From assembly GCA_011109175.1 (NCBI GenBank), contig RDEW01000002.1, positions 1,580,427 to 1,644,426 of the forward strand: 64,000 nucleotides of DNA, read 5' to 3'. This DNA comes from Dicyema japonicum. Taxonomy: Eukaryota; Dicyemida; Rhombozoa; Dicyemidae. The position numbers were made by a program, and so were the translations under genes. Below, piece by piece: positions 10,434 to 22,082 of the stretch. The notes below the pieces were generated by a model. It saw only the letters and a list, made by a program, of their open reading frames with translations, was not told where the DNA came from and searched no databases. Within the stretch, counting starts at the first letter, position 1; each line of letters opens with the position of its first letter.

Positions 10434-12525
10434 CTATCGATACTTATGTGAATTATATATATTATCGATGTTGGTATCCACTTAGTGATAAATTTTATCC
10501 TGTCGACATACAAGATCAAAAAGAAAATGACTTAATAGCGAGTTACTCTTTAATGAAATCTTAGGTCTCACTATCAAAGACAGGACGATTGGAGTGAAGA
10601 GATTATACTATAAATCAGATGTATTTGTTAGTCTTCACTTTTATAAACAGATTGTAATATTTCATTTTACATAGACTTACTCCAATTTTGATACAGATAG
10701 TCCAATACCTGATGATTCGAGTGGAGTAACAATGATGGCAAGTTCTGGCAAATGGAAAGTTACAAATGGATATGATATGAAATATTGGGTTTGTGAGTCT
10801 GGTAGTCATAAGTATGAAAATAGATAATATCTATTCAACTGGAATCAATATAACTGACGGAAAGCAGATCAACAGTTTTCGACAAATTATAAGTTTAGTA
10901 CCCTACGACAGTATGGTGACCTTCAGAGGACACACATATTACATTTATAAGGCAGCCAGGGACTATGCGACAGCAAAACGAATTTGCAAATACGATCACA
11001 ACGGATATATCTTCATCCCAAACGATGGAACAGAAAACTGTGCTATTCATGGTAATCTGTTAATATAAAACCATTTTAGAGTTAGTATTTTCCCGATCTT
11101 TCGTCGGGATCACACGATACGGAAACAATAATTATATGACAGAAAAAAATTATTTAGCGGTTTTTTGGAGTTCAATATTTTAGTCATACCTACCTTGGAC
11201 TTCACTCAATCTCATTGATAAGAAATGCGTTGTTCGTGATTCTACTAATGGAGAATTTTCCACCATTGACTGTTCAGAATCCGCACATATTATTTGTGAA
11301 ACTGGTACTTTTAATGCAAAAAATAGATTCTGTTATTAATGGGGCAACTCCAAAGGACTGTAGTGAAAAAAATAAATTCCGTATAATCTCAACAATTAAT
11401 TTTAGACTATTTTTCTCAGATATTTTATTTCCAGAACAATTCATTTTATGTATTTGACTTCTTGTCTACTCGGGAAGAGGCCGTGAGTGTTTGTGCCATG
11501 AGAAATGCGGTTCTCTATTCTCCGTTTAATCCTATGGATAACTGTGCTGTTTTTGGTCTTAATAAAATTAAATCATAGAGAATGTCGAATTTGATGTTGG
11601 AATTTACTTTGGATCAATCTATTTTGATGGTGTGTTCATGAGAGGAGACAAGCTTGAATCCGTATTTTTTTACTTACATTTATAGAATTTTACAAACTGG
11701 GACAGGTGCTATCCCATGGAACCACAAAAATATGGATGTGTTTATGCTCAATATGCTTCAGGAAAATGGATTAACGATAAATGTCACAAGACTAGATTTA
11801 TTTGTTATAAAAATGATAATAATTGTTTTATTTTTTATTCATTCTAGATAATTACTCCAATATTAACTGCACAAATAATTTTTGGCGTATAATTGTCAGT
11901 AACTATTTAGACTTTGAAAATGAGACGGCATCAATTAATATATATTCAAAAATCTACACAATGTTTGGGAGATCGTTATCTTATCACGATTCTTCAAGAC
12001 TCTGTTCTCAGTTTGGTCTCTCGATGATAAAGACGGATGATAAGAATATCTTAAATAAACTCAATCAAAGTGATCACAATCATTATTCTAGAAATAAAAC
12101 ATCAAAGGTTTTTCATGGACTATAGAATTTTATGGAATGATACCACTCTCACCTGGATTGGGGATAAACCGGTTTGGTAAAACTCTGTATTATTAGGAAA
12201 GTACTCCATGGGCTCCCAACGAGCCGACCTATAATGATGATGAAATTGTTTGCATTACTGTCTCTCATAACGGATCATGGATTGCCACGAGATGTAGAGA
12301 AGAGCACATAGCAGTCTGTGTTGGATATCGTAAATAAATCATTTCTTATTCGTAGATTCTCCGTATTCTGCATCTTCAATGTCAGGTAAGAGTTTATTTT
12401 CGTGACGTATAGGTTCATCCAAAAAGAGCATGGCTATAGGAGTCGGCATCTTTTTCGCAATTGTTGGTGTTATTGCTGCTGCGCTTGGCCTCTTTATTTA
12501 TAAAAGGTTTACTCAGTTAAAATAA
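10434..12525 (+). CDS. Multi-C-type-lectin-domain type I membrane receptor
   Basis: Sixteen exons join with consistent phase from 10434 to a TAA at 12523-12525 (565 codons). Introns: 10542-10564, 10621-10674, 10802-10823, 11052-11079, 11160-11183, 11305-11326, 11381-11405, 11556-11578, 11662-11685, 11825-11847, 11887-11910, 12070-12091, 12172-12196, 12330-12355, 12386-12412; all are GT..AG and all but one are 22-28 bp. The product has four tandem C-type lectin-like domains, ending respectively in KYWVCES, IICET, RFICYK and IAVCVG. The last contains TWIGD and WAPNEPTYNDDEIVC. An EPN-like Ca-binding triplet appears only as EPT, so sugar binding is uncertain. A short Ser-rich linker, one hydrophobic membrane segment (AIGVGIFFAIVGVIAAALGL) and a basic tail follow, as in mannose-receptor-like proteins. 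The 5' end is unresolved: CTLD-like coding at 10347-10412 (ECYGKVYYYESYIIT) fits in sequence but is out of phase by one base, and no signal peptide was found. Confidence 0.85.
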
Positions 12526-12529
12526 ATTT

Positions 12530-13500
12530 TAGAAAAAATCCCACAGCATTCAACATTAAGGCATTATTTGCGACTTTTGACACGAGGTTTAAATTTTTAA
12601 TTTTTGTAGACAATGATCTCTTCTAAAGTTTATGATAGACAACTTACAACTAACAAATTAGATTTAAATTTAATTTTATATGTTCTCGTTAAAGATAAGG
12701 GAATCCTCTCTGAATTTATTACATGGTGTGGCTGATGACTCTGATTGATGAAGGAATGACGATTAGCTAATTGGACGAAAAGAGGATATCAAGTGGATTG
12801 TCGAAAGTATTTTTAATAAAATATAGCGCTTTAAATCCTTTCTAAGAGATCATCAGTTTCCACATTTTGCAGAACTTTTCTAACATATGTTGCAGAACTT
12901 TTCCTTCATCCTGAGATGGGTGATGTCCATATCGTGGGCACTGATCTCAAGAGGTTCTAATACATATGTATTGAGTTTTTTTGGTTCCGATTCTTAAATC
13001 TGAGCTTTTTTAAGAGGAAAAGCTTGAGAAGGCACATTCAAGTGCTGTGTTATAAATTACTTTTTAAGAGGGTGAGAAATTCTTTAGGTTGGCCTTTTGA
13101 GTGGCCTGCATATTGGTTGTCCGCCTAGCTTGTGTTGAGATTTTCATTTTTTGAAGCAGAGACGGATTTTTGGATGGTTAGTCAAAGAGGATTTAGATGA
13201 TGATCCACATTGAAGTTATAAAAAGGCTCTCCTTTGTTAAAAGTGAAATTATTCGTAGGGGAAGCATCAGGAGCCATAAGAAAAATGATAATGACAGTGG
13301 ATGATCTCTTAACCAAAAGAGTTCTTACCTGAGATTTTTAATCCTCAATTGAATATGGCCATCGTCAGAGCTGTATCATGCTTTATTACTAAAATCTTCG
13401 TTTCTGTTTATAAATATTATTAAATTCAACTTAACTTCATGTAAAGAAACTTTACTAAATCATTATCACAAAAATAATGAATAAATTATTTTTATGTAAT
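12530..13500 (+). other. Unassigned, possibly coding stretch
   Basis: Two open stretches stand out after the lectin gene. One starts at an ATG at 12614 (MISSKVYDRQL, about 41 codons). The other, about 12975-13130, has FFWFRFLNLSFFKRK and SLGWPFEWPAYWLS. ELFLHPEMGDVHIVGTDLKR appears at about 12895-12955. I could not join them into a gene with GT..AG introns and recognise no family. Confidence 0.25.
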
Positions 13501-13523
13501 TTTATGTGCCGCCTCCAGAAATG

Positions 13524-14730
13524 TCAAAAAAAGAACCGGTGACAAGGAATCTCCTGCGGTACCCCGAACGTTGTCTCGAATGGGACAGACTCCAAATTTC
13601 CAAAACGTACACTTAACTGTGTTGTTCCAAGTAATAGACGAATCATTCTGACACTGTCCTCGTCAACCAAGTTCTCCGAGATATCGAAAAGTCTCCCTCT
13701 GTGTATAGAGTCAAAGGCTTTGGACATGTCCGTGCCAAGGATGCCAGTAGCCCCCTTGTACTTTTGATATGTTGCACAAAGCCATCGATGTCTCCAGACC
13801 AGATCAGCTGTAGATCTCCCTGAGCTGGATCCGCTTAGACCGTAAGAGAAAAATTTTCAATGTCAGATCCAATCCTATTCAACACTATAAGTGATGTGTC
13901 TTGCGTAGAGTCGTCAATAGTACGATGGGTCTTAAATTCGTTAAGGGGCCTTAGCTTTGCCCGGTTTTTGTAGTGCAATTAGTGTACCATTACCCACATC
14001 CAGGGGTGAGTTGTATTTGAATGTTTTGTTGTAATCTCAGTTAATAGCTCAGAGATCTCGGTTGGTGCACATTTGAGAAGTTCTGCAATTAAGTTTTCGA
14101 AGCCAGCAGTTCTATTGTTGATTAATTTGTCCAGGGCTTTTTTGTTTCCAAAATAGTTATCTGAATATTTAGTTCTCGTGCTTCACCATCGAATTGTTTG
14201 ATGTTTTCCCCGTGGTTTTGATTGAAGGCCAGCTGAAAATGGCTAGATATGGCAGATAAAAATTCATTTTTGTCCAACATAGTCTTTCCAAACTGATCAT
14301 GTATTGTGATTTTTGATGACTGCGCGTCTCTATGTAGTAGGTGGACAGCCTTGAACATCTGCTCCGTTTTTGAGCTTTCTACTTTTTAACTATTCCAACA
14401 AGTTTATTTTCCTTTATTTCCCTCGTTCTTTTTTTATGCAGGTTTGATTCCGCATGACTCTTAGAGTGTGTTCTTTTGTTTGGTAATGACAGGTTCGATT
14501 TGCAAACGTAGGTTCCTATGCAATTTTGATAGTTCTTCAAGTCGTGGTCATAGTGTCCGTTGAAATGCTTCGGTTTTACTCCAACCGTTAAATGGGCCGA
14601 GCACTTTATTACATCGAAGGTGTCTTGCACAATCCCCAGGCATTTTTTCTTTATTCCACTGTCTGATCTTTTCTCTTAATGTATTTTGATAGCTTTCCCG
14701 AGTCGGTCCTACCATGCAGAATTGTTCCAC
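13524..14730 (-). pseudogene. Decayed LINE reverse transcriptase
   Basis: On the minus strand the pieces are, in order: AVHLLHRDAQSSKI (14345), ITILETKKPWTN, NNRTAGFENLIAELLKCAPT (14120-14060), DMSKAFDSIHRGRLFD (13730) and VRMIRLLLGTTQLSVRFG. These are fingers/palm blocks of a LINE reverse transcriptase of the same general family as the copies at 37.5, 58.2 and 61.5 kb. Stops and frameshifts separate them. The 5' part (14379-14730) keeps two overlapping short frames that look like linker sequence. Confidence 0.7.
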
Positions 14731-14804
14731 TGCAAACCTCCCTCAGATATCCTTATGAGCCGCTTTGGAAACCCGAAAATATCGTTTGAAAAGGAAATGT
14801 GCCA

Positions 14805-15535
14805 CAACCAATCTGTGATCACTATCTACTAGTGTCCCTATTTTCAATTCAAACTTATAATTTCTTAAATTTCCTAAAATACAACAGCACTTCATCAACC
14901 TTTAGATAAGGGGATCATAAACTCTTTCAAACCATATTATAACAACGTTCTTTATTGAAGTGATATGTCTTGACGATGTTAAGGAATACTATTCGACCCT
15001 AATGAAAATTAATATGAATAAAATAATTGCATTTGTAGGAAAAGCTTGGAATCGAGCAACAACAACAACGATTGTCAATTGTTGGATGAAAAATAAACGA
15101 AAGAGAACATGTGTTTTGTGAACTTAATTCAAAAAAGTCATCTGAAATAAGTGATAAACATGTTTCATGATTAATGGAACTTTGAAATAAGCGGGAGTGG
15201 AATATAATGCGACTTTGTATAATGGAAATGATGAGATTAAGGGTTATGTTAAAAGATTCAATAAGAATAATGAATAATCTCGAAACTTCTTTATTCAATA
15301 CTTGCCCTGAAGGGCTCAAAGAATACTATGAATTCAGAATAAAAATTTCAAGGATTCTAAGAAATAATTATAATACTGGGTTCAAAATAACTGATTATTT
15401 CTCATAAAATAAATTAAATCCTTTTTTTTCGAAAAAAATATTTTGTTATTAAAAAGTACAAATAATAGTTTTGAAATATAAGAATTATATATATCTGTAT
15501 ATTTGGGGCACAGTCCTATTGGGGCGTGGTCGGAC
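14805..15535 (+). pseudogene. Tigger-type transposase 3' half with right terminal repeat, copy A
   Basis: The sequence encodes KAWNRATTTTIVN followed by a broken tail ending in FKITDYFS with a stop at about 15406. AW..VT..TI.N is the conserved segment after the DDE core in Tigger/jerky transposases. Downstream, ggggcgtggtcggactg at 15523-15539 is the reverse complement of a terminal repeat starting cagtccga, which also begins the element at 19178. The 5' part of the element is missing. About 730 bp are repeated at 17890-18635. Confidence 0.7.
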
Positions 15536-15593
15536 TGTTTTAATATATTTTAGAATGGTAAACCTACAATTATAAATAGCATATTTTGCAAGT

Positions 15594-15950
15594 GTAAAAT
15601 AATGTCGTCTACTGAAAACCAAGTGATATCTACTACCACGAGTTTATCCTGAATGTAATTAAACGGCTCCGATTGAAAAGCAAGTGGATGCGATGGGTCA
15701 CATAATTTCTTTTTTAAGAAATTGAATCTCTAACATGACTTTTCATTTACAAAGATTAACCGAAAGTATTAATGGAGAAGACATCCACTGGACTCTAACG
15801 GAGATATTTTGACTGAATCTGATGTGTAGATGGAAAGTAACAGGGAGTTTATGGCTCACTCTTCTTCTAAGAGAAAATGAGGGGATTACCAACAATCTGG
15901 ATCAAATTCGCTTTATTAGTTAATTTACTCGTTATAAACAAATAAAATTA
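15594..15950 (+). pseudogene. Internally deleted R4/Dong-like LINE
   Basis: About 180 bp (15594-15780) match the start of the reverse transcriptase at 20725-20910. They are then joined directly to the 3' end of the element (15790-15950), which matches 24360-24510. The middle of the LINE is deleted. This 3' end abuts MBOAT copy 1, just as the corresponding one abuts MBOAT copy 2. Confidence 0.65.
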
Positions 15951-16003
15951 TATTTTAAATAAAAATATTATTTTTTTAAAAAATGAATAAATTAAAAAAA
16001 TAG

Positions 16004-17509
16004 TTGGCGAATGAATTCTCAAGCTTTGACCAACATTTCTCAAGTATTAGTATTATAAAAATAATGATTTATGGACTTCGCTACATTTCCACATATGTCA
16101 TAAATATCCTGATATGCAGAATAATTTGCTTCCATGTGATCAGAAACATAACTCTTCGCTACATATTTTCGATTTTAGCAGGATTTTATCTTCTTTATGG
16201 AAGATATGGAATGTTATTTCTCATATTAATTATTTCAGAGAAGGATTCCACGTGTTAGCTCATTCACTGATAATATATTTGATAATATTGTACATACCAC
16301 ACACTGGAAAGGTCTCCTGCTCAATCGTCGTATCTTTCGTATATTTGGAGATACTACATTTCAAAACTGCGTGGGAAAATTATGAGCGTTTATCCACAGT
16401 TGGCATTGCTAAGTTTGTATTGAGACTTATTGTTAGCCCAATAATGTTTTCAACCAAAAAATTAACTGCTTTAATTATGTCATGCCACGATGGTCACAAT
16501 AATGTGGAAGAAGTAAACGAGAAATACGTTCTAAAGTCCTCATATATTGAATCGTAGAAAAACTCCATCCTTGTTACAAATCCTTGGATATATTTTCTGT
16601 TTCCATGGAGTATTCTTGGGTCCCTTCTTCCATTTCAAAGACTACGTAGAGTACTTAGAATCCAATGAGGTAGTTTGCTTATTTCATGTAAGAAACCAAA
16701 GTTTCCCATAAAAGTTATTTTAAAGAAGTTGATTTCTTCGTTATTAATTATTCAACTATCGGGTATTTAATAAACTACAGAACACCATGGTGGATACACG
16801 GTGTCTCTTTTTGTTACCCCACAGAAAAGTCTAAGGAAATAAATTCCGTTGTGTCATTTTTTAGGTTTTATTTCTACGCATTTTTGTGTATCTTTGCGGT
16901 TAGAGTGAAACACTACTTCTTCTGGGTGTTAGGTATAACATTGTCTTCAATTAAGCCGATGGACTGTTTAATTTGGCTGGATTCGGATATGACAAAAAAA
17001 CCGACAAGTGGTCCATGACGACAAACGTGGATATTCTTGGTTTTGAGGTAGTTTTGGAGTCCCATCTTAGTTTGCTTCTCACATGCAGAAGGCTGTTGCT
17101 AGTTGGAACATGACAACAGTGAAATGGATCCGCTACATCCTCTACAGTAGAAATATTCCGTATAAACGGATCAAATTGTTTCTCTTTATGGCTGCCTGGC
17201 ATGGAGTCTACCCAGGATATTACATTTTCTTTTTAAACTTTTACATGTTTTTGCAATGCAACTATTAAAGTATAACAGTGGTTTACGTGTAGATGTACAA
17301 GTTCAGCGAACGATGAATATCCCCCCAATGTTATCAAAAAGCTGTCCAATCAGTATGGGCTCTCGTATCAATTGGGTACATCTCCATCCCATACGTCGTC
17401 CTCACATTGAATAGTACACTTGAAATTTATTGGTAAGGAATGTCCTTATTTTAGGTCTGTCGGCTTCTCTTTGCATTTTGTGGCTTTATTTATTATTTTA
17501 GTACTCTGA
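16004..17509 (+). pseudogene. MBOAT lysophospholipid acyltransferase, broken copy 1
   Basis: All ten exons of the gene at 24705-26253 are present with the same introns: 16213-16238, 16413-16436, 16536-16557, 16670-16692 and so on. Exon 5 has lost one base at about 16761 and reads into TAA TAA. Exon 8 has gained a base at about 17257 (gcaatgcaac). Exon 9 has lost and gained single bases at about 17315 and 17340. No ATG is found at the position of the copy-2 start. The family motif WHGVYPGYY is still readable at about 17196. The frameshifts could in principle be sequencing errors, but four in one copy suggest a pseudogene. Confidence 0.8.
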
Positions 17510-17889
17510 CTGGGAATATATTTTTGACGGGGGAATTATTTTATTTTCTTTATATTTCAATTATGTTTGTGAATAAGACTTATGTCTTACACGAAAATAA
17601 GTGGTTGTATAATGTTATTGTCCAACTTCTTTTGAATTGAGCCAGTGCAATGCTCTTTCTGCCACTCACCATTGTCTAGCTACTCTTAAATCTATATTGT
17701 GGTTCATTAACCGCTCCTGTTATCTTCTAGCTCAAAGTATTTTCGTTTGAGGTCAATTATAACTTAACCAAAATCACTCCTTGAACATTCTTGGTCCATT
17801 AACATACTTTAAGAGTTTTCTTGATCGTAATAGATGAACATTTTTTACTTACAATTCCTTCAAAATCGGAATAATCCTAAGTTTTCATA
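17510..17889. other. MBOAT downstream flank, duplicated
   Basis: Non-coding sequence that matches 26254-26650 and, inverted, 52990-53370. It ends abruptly at about 17890, where the Tigger repeat begins. It is part of the segmental duplication unit, not a separate gene. Confidence 0.6.
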
Positions 17890-18635
17890 ATTTGCCACCA
17901 CCAATCTGTGATCACTATCTACTAGTGTCTCTATCTACTATTCAAACTTACAATTTCTTAAATTTCCTAAAAATACAACATCACTTCATCAATTTTTAGA
18001 TATGGGGATCATAAACTCTTTCAAACCATATTTTTAACAACGTTCTTTATGAAGTGATATGTCTTGACGATGTTAAGGAATACTATTCGACACTATTGAA
18101 GATTAATATGAATCAAATAATTGCATTTGTAGGAAAAGCTTGGAATCGAGCTACAACAACAACGATTGTCAATTATTGGATGAAAATACACGAACAGAGA
18201 ACATGTGTTTGTGAACTTAATTCAAAAAAGTCATCAGAAATAAGTGATAAATATGTTTCATGATTATGGAATTTGAAATAAGCGGGAGTGAATATAATGC
18301 GACTTTGTATAATGGAAATGATGAGATTAAAGGGTTACGTTTAAAAGATTCAATAAGAATAATGAATAATCTTGAAACCTCTTTATTCAATACTTGCCCT
18401 GAAGGGCTCAAAGAATACTATGAATTCAGAATAAAAATTTCAAGGATTCTAAGAAATAATTATAATACTGGGTTCAAAATAACTGATTATTTCTCATAAA
18501 ATAAATTAAATCCTTTTTTTATCGAAAAAACATATTTTGTTTTTAAAAAGTACAAATAATAGTTTTGAAATATAAGAATTATATATATCTGTATATTTGG
18601 GGCACTGTCCTATTGGGGCGTGGTCGGACTGTTTT
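17890..18635 (+). pseudogene. Tigger-type transposase 3' half with right terminal repeat, copy B
   Basis: A second copy of 14805-15535. It encodes VICLDDVKEYYSTLLKINMN, AFVGKAWNRATTTTIVNYWM at about 18054-18180 and the tail DSIRIMNNLETSLFNTCPEG to the stop at 18499. The right terminal repeat ggggcgtggtcggactg is at 18615-18631. Small indels break the frame. The two copies flank the broken MBOAT gene as direct repeats. Confidence 0.7.
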
Positions 18636-19177
18636 AATATATTTTACAATGGTAAACCTACAATTACAATTATAAATAGCATATTTGCAAGTGTAAAATA
18701 ACTTTGTCCACTCAATCAGGTAGGGTGTTATTGGAAAATCAAGTTATATCTACTATCAAATTCGTTAGTTGGTATAATGTGGATAGTGGCTTTGGTTTCA
18801 TAGAAAGGTATATTTTTAAGTTTAAATAGGACTAATAACGGCCATTTTATCTTTTTCTACGTGGTAATGTTTATGCTGAAATAATAGAGCAACACAGCTC
18901 AAATTTCTCAAAATAATACATAAAGACTTGATAAGGGAAAACATGTAGAATTCCTAGTTAGAAAGGTAAAAGGGGCGTTGAAGCTTTCAATATCAACGGA
19001 ATAAATGCTTAAAAACCGTTTGGTAATTGTTCGTTTAACTTGGTTTTATTTCTTTTTATGTCGCGTGCGCTGAGGGTGATCGAGCGCTGAGATTATTCCA
19101 TCAATGTCAATCAATGTAAAAATAAAAATAATCTATTATATCAAAGTTAACAATTTTACAAAAGTGCTAATTAACTA

Positions 19178-20590
19178 CAGTCCGAACCCACCCCAAGCCA
19201 AACCTCACCCTCGGATTTTGAGGCACCCCCGCTTTTTGGGGCACTTTGTGAATCATGCCTATTTTTAAGTATTAATTTCCAAATTTGGAAATTTTTAAAA
19301 ACCTTACTTAAGAAAAATAAGTTTTTTTGATAATAAAAAATACAAAATAAATAAAATTTTTAATTTCCACGTTAAATTTTGTTTTTAGTTTGTTTTCATG
19401 TCAAACAGATTAATAGTAATACTAATTTAAAGATTGCAATGGATATGGCTTCGAAAAGATCATCTGAGAGGCAAATACTCAATAAATACAAGACAAGTAA
19501 ATGTTTGCTTTTAATTTATGCAATTTTAGGAACTGTGTCTAGGATTAAGAAAAATATTTGTAATTTTTTCAAAATAGATTTGTTCATTCTAATGAAAACA
19601 ATATTAATGATCGAAATCCTGAAATAAAAAATATTTCAGTAGAGAAGTCACAGAAACATGATAAATTAGTGATTTTGTAAAATACTTAGGAGAATTAACA
19701 TTTTCAATTCCGATGAAACATCATTGTATGCTAAAAATGTCCATTAAAATAATTGGTGGGACTAAATGATAACTCTAATGGAATAAAAATGTCAGCATTC
19801 TTCTTTGTTGCAGTGGGCTTAGGAAAAGTCAAAACCTTTGTTAATAGCAAAGTATAAATCTCGTCGAAGATTTAAAAATTTTAATACTGATCACCATGGA
19901 GTGATGTATGCAGCGTCAAAAAATTCTTTGATGACTTCAGACATTTTTAATATGTAGCTGTGCGAGCTGAACGAAAAAATGATTTGTCATAATAATAAAG
20001 ATTGTTGATGCTAGACAATGCAACATGTCATAAAACTTTTCTTATTCGAATGTTAAACTATTATTTCTGCCAAAGAATACTACCTCATTTGTACAGCCAT
20101 TAGACATGGGAATAATAAAGGCACTTAAATCAAGATATTTTAACAATTTGATATCTTTCACTTTTGTTTCCGAAGAAGAAGAACTAATTTTTCCAAAACT
20201 AAATGAAATCAATCTGAGAGATATAATAACGATTATGTGGAAAGTATTTCTTGAGATGTGATTGAAAATTGTTGGCGGAAAATAAATAAACATGGAATAG
20301 AAAAACACGACAATTCTCATCCAATTGAAGAAAATCACATCGAAAATATTGTCCACAACGTGATTCAGAAAGAAAAGACAGACAATAAAACGTTTATGAC
20401 GGAAATGATGATTATGAGTCGGCAACATTCAAAACAATCATATTTTCAATGAATGAATTAGAAAAAGGTACTCATACATTTATGCAACAAACTCTAACAA
20501 AATATTACGATTTTCGTAAGATTTATCCAAGATATTAAAAAACAAAAAATGTAGGGGAAAAATAACCGATCATTTTTGAATTAAATCGAA
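19178..20590 (+). mobile_element. Tigger-type DNA transposon with broken transposase
   Basis: The left end cagtccgaacccaccccaag at 19178 follows a TA and is complementary to the right ends at 15539 and 18631. Coding on the plus strand: ASKRSSERQILNKYKTSK at 19443-19502, a helix-turn-helix broken by a 27 bp intron-like insert (19503-19529), then GTVSRIKKN. Later come DARQCNMS and, in another frame, [20 protein letters not shown] at about 20075-20130, the DDE-domain block just after the second Asp in Tigger transposases. Stops and frame changes show it is inactive. No matching right end was seen before the next LINE at 20600. Confidence 0.75.
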
Positions 20591-20599
20591 GAAGATTTT

Positions 20600-22060
20600 A
20601 TTGGAACCTATCAGCAAGCAAAGAAGTAACTATATGTGGTTTCGATGATGAGAATTGTATGTCGTTTTGGGAAAAAGTGTGGTCTAAAAGAAAAGAGATG
20701 CACGTGCCATATAACAGTGTGGAAAAGTAAATGCTGGTATTGAAGGCATGTTGCAAGAGTTCACAAATGAGTTTATCCTGGATGTTATTAAATGGCTTCC
20801 TGATCAAAAAGCGTGTGGATGAGATGGGTCATATAATTTCTTTATCAAGAAAATGGAATCTTTACATGACTTTTCATGTACTGAGATTAACCAAAGTATT
20901 AATGAAGAATATATGCCTGAAAGTTGGCTTTATACTGGAATAACCTATTTAATTCCTAAAAAGGATGATTGTAGACTCCTAAAGACTTACGTCCTATCAC
21001 GTGTATGCCAAAATTATATAAACCTATTACCAAATGTGTTAATTCTAAACTCTCAGATTTTTTGGATTCGTTTGGGCTATTATCTGACAATCAGTTGGGG
21101 ACGAGGAAACATTGTCAGGGCGCTACGGAAATAGGCCCTTATTAATCAATGCTTAAATATGGAGTATGGAAACACCCTTTATTCTGCTTGGGTTGATTTG
21201 AAGAAGGCTTTTGATTCTGTTGACCATGAATTTTTATTTCATGTATTGGATTGTTCAGGAATACCCCGTTGGATTGTTAACTTTGTAAAGACCATAGTCA
21301 AGATGTGGACTTTAAATTTCCACTTAGATGGGAGAAGAATTGGTTCTGTAAAACTGGGACGTGGAATTCTGCAAGGAGATTCATTATCCCCTTATCTATT
21401 TGTTATGGTAATGGAACCCTTGAGCAGGACCCTTAACTCTATGTTCCCAAGACTCCAAATTAATCAGGAGGATCCTAATACTCTGACTTTTTCTACCAAT
21501 CATTTGTTGTTCATTGATGACCTAAAGATTTTGGGCTAAAAGAAGATACTGTTATAAAAATGATGAAAGTTGTTCGCGATTTCTTTCATGTTGCCGACTT
21601 GGAGATGAATTCTGAAAAGTCATGTTAAATCGCTATCATGTTGTAAGATTCTAAAAGGAGTCAGTTGATATCAATTTTAAGTGTTTTCGAAGACGAGGGA
21701 AGTAATGTTCTTAAAAAAATGATGAAAGTTGTTCGCGATTTCTTTCATGTTGCCGGCTTGGAGATGAATTCTGAAAAGTCATGTTAAATCGCTATCATGT
21801 TGTGAGATTCTAAAAGGAGTCAGTGGATATCGATTTTTAAGTGTTTTTGAAGACGAGGGAAGTAATGTTCTTAAAAACAAAGTTATGGAGTCCATTCTTG
21901 AAAATGTTCAGAATAGAGCAACCATGTTTTCAAAAAACAAAGTTTAATTCTGTGAACTTATTTCGTGTAATAAATGTATACGAAATGTCCCTATATAACA
22001 ATTTAGTTAGAAGTATTTCTTTTTTATTAGCAAAGACGTCTTTTCTACGAGCAATTTAGT
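20600..22060 (+). pseudogene. R4/Dong-like LINE reverse transcriptase
   Basis: Plus-strand coding with frameshifts: EFILDVIKWLPDQKA (20775), MPESWLYTGITYLIPKKDD (20905-20970), then a 126-codon open stretch (21159-21539). That stretch has YSAWVDLKKAFDSVDHEFLF, GRGILQGDSLSPYLFVMVME and HLLFIDDLKILG. The last block replaces the usual YADD with FIDD followed by LK, as in R4/Dong-type LINEs that carry a restriction-like endonuclease. That endonuclease is found in separate copies at 22083-23585 and 23535-24500. A 159 bp tandem duplication (21557-21876) interrupts the thumb region. Confidence 0.75.
21557..21876. repeat. 159 bp tandem duplication
   Basis: The sequence aaaatgatgaaagttgttcg and what follows occurs at 21557 and again at 21716, with a few base differences. 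It lies in the R4-like reverse transcriptase. Confidence 0.85.
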
Positions 22061-22082
22061 GTTTGGGGTTTTCCAACACACT

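Noticed and set aside
15790-17889. MBOAT copy 1 as a processed retrocopy of copy 2
   Set aside because: All nine introns are present in copy 1, so it arose by DNA duplication.
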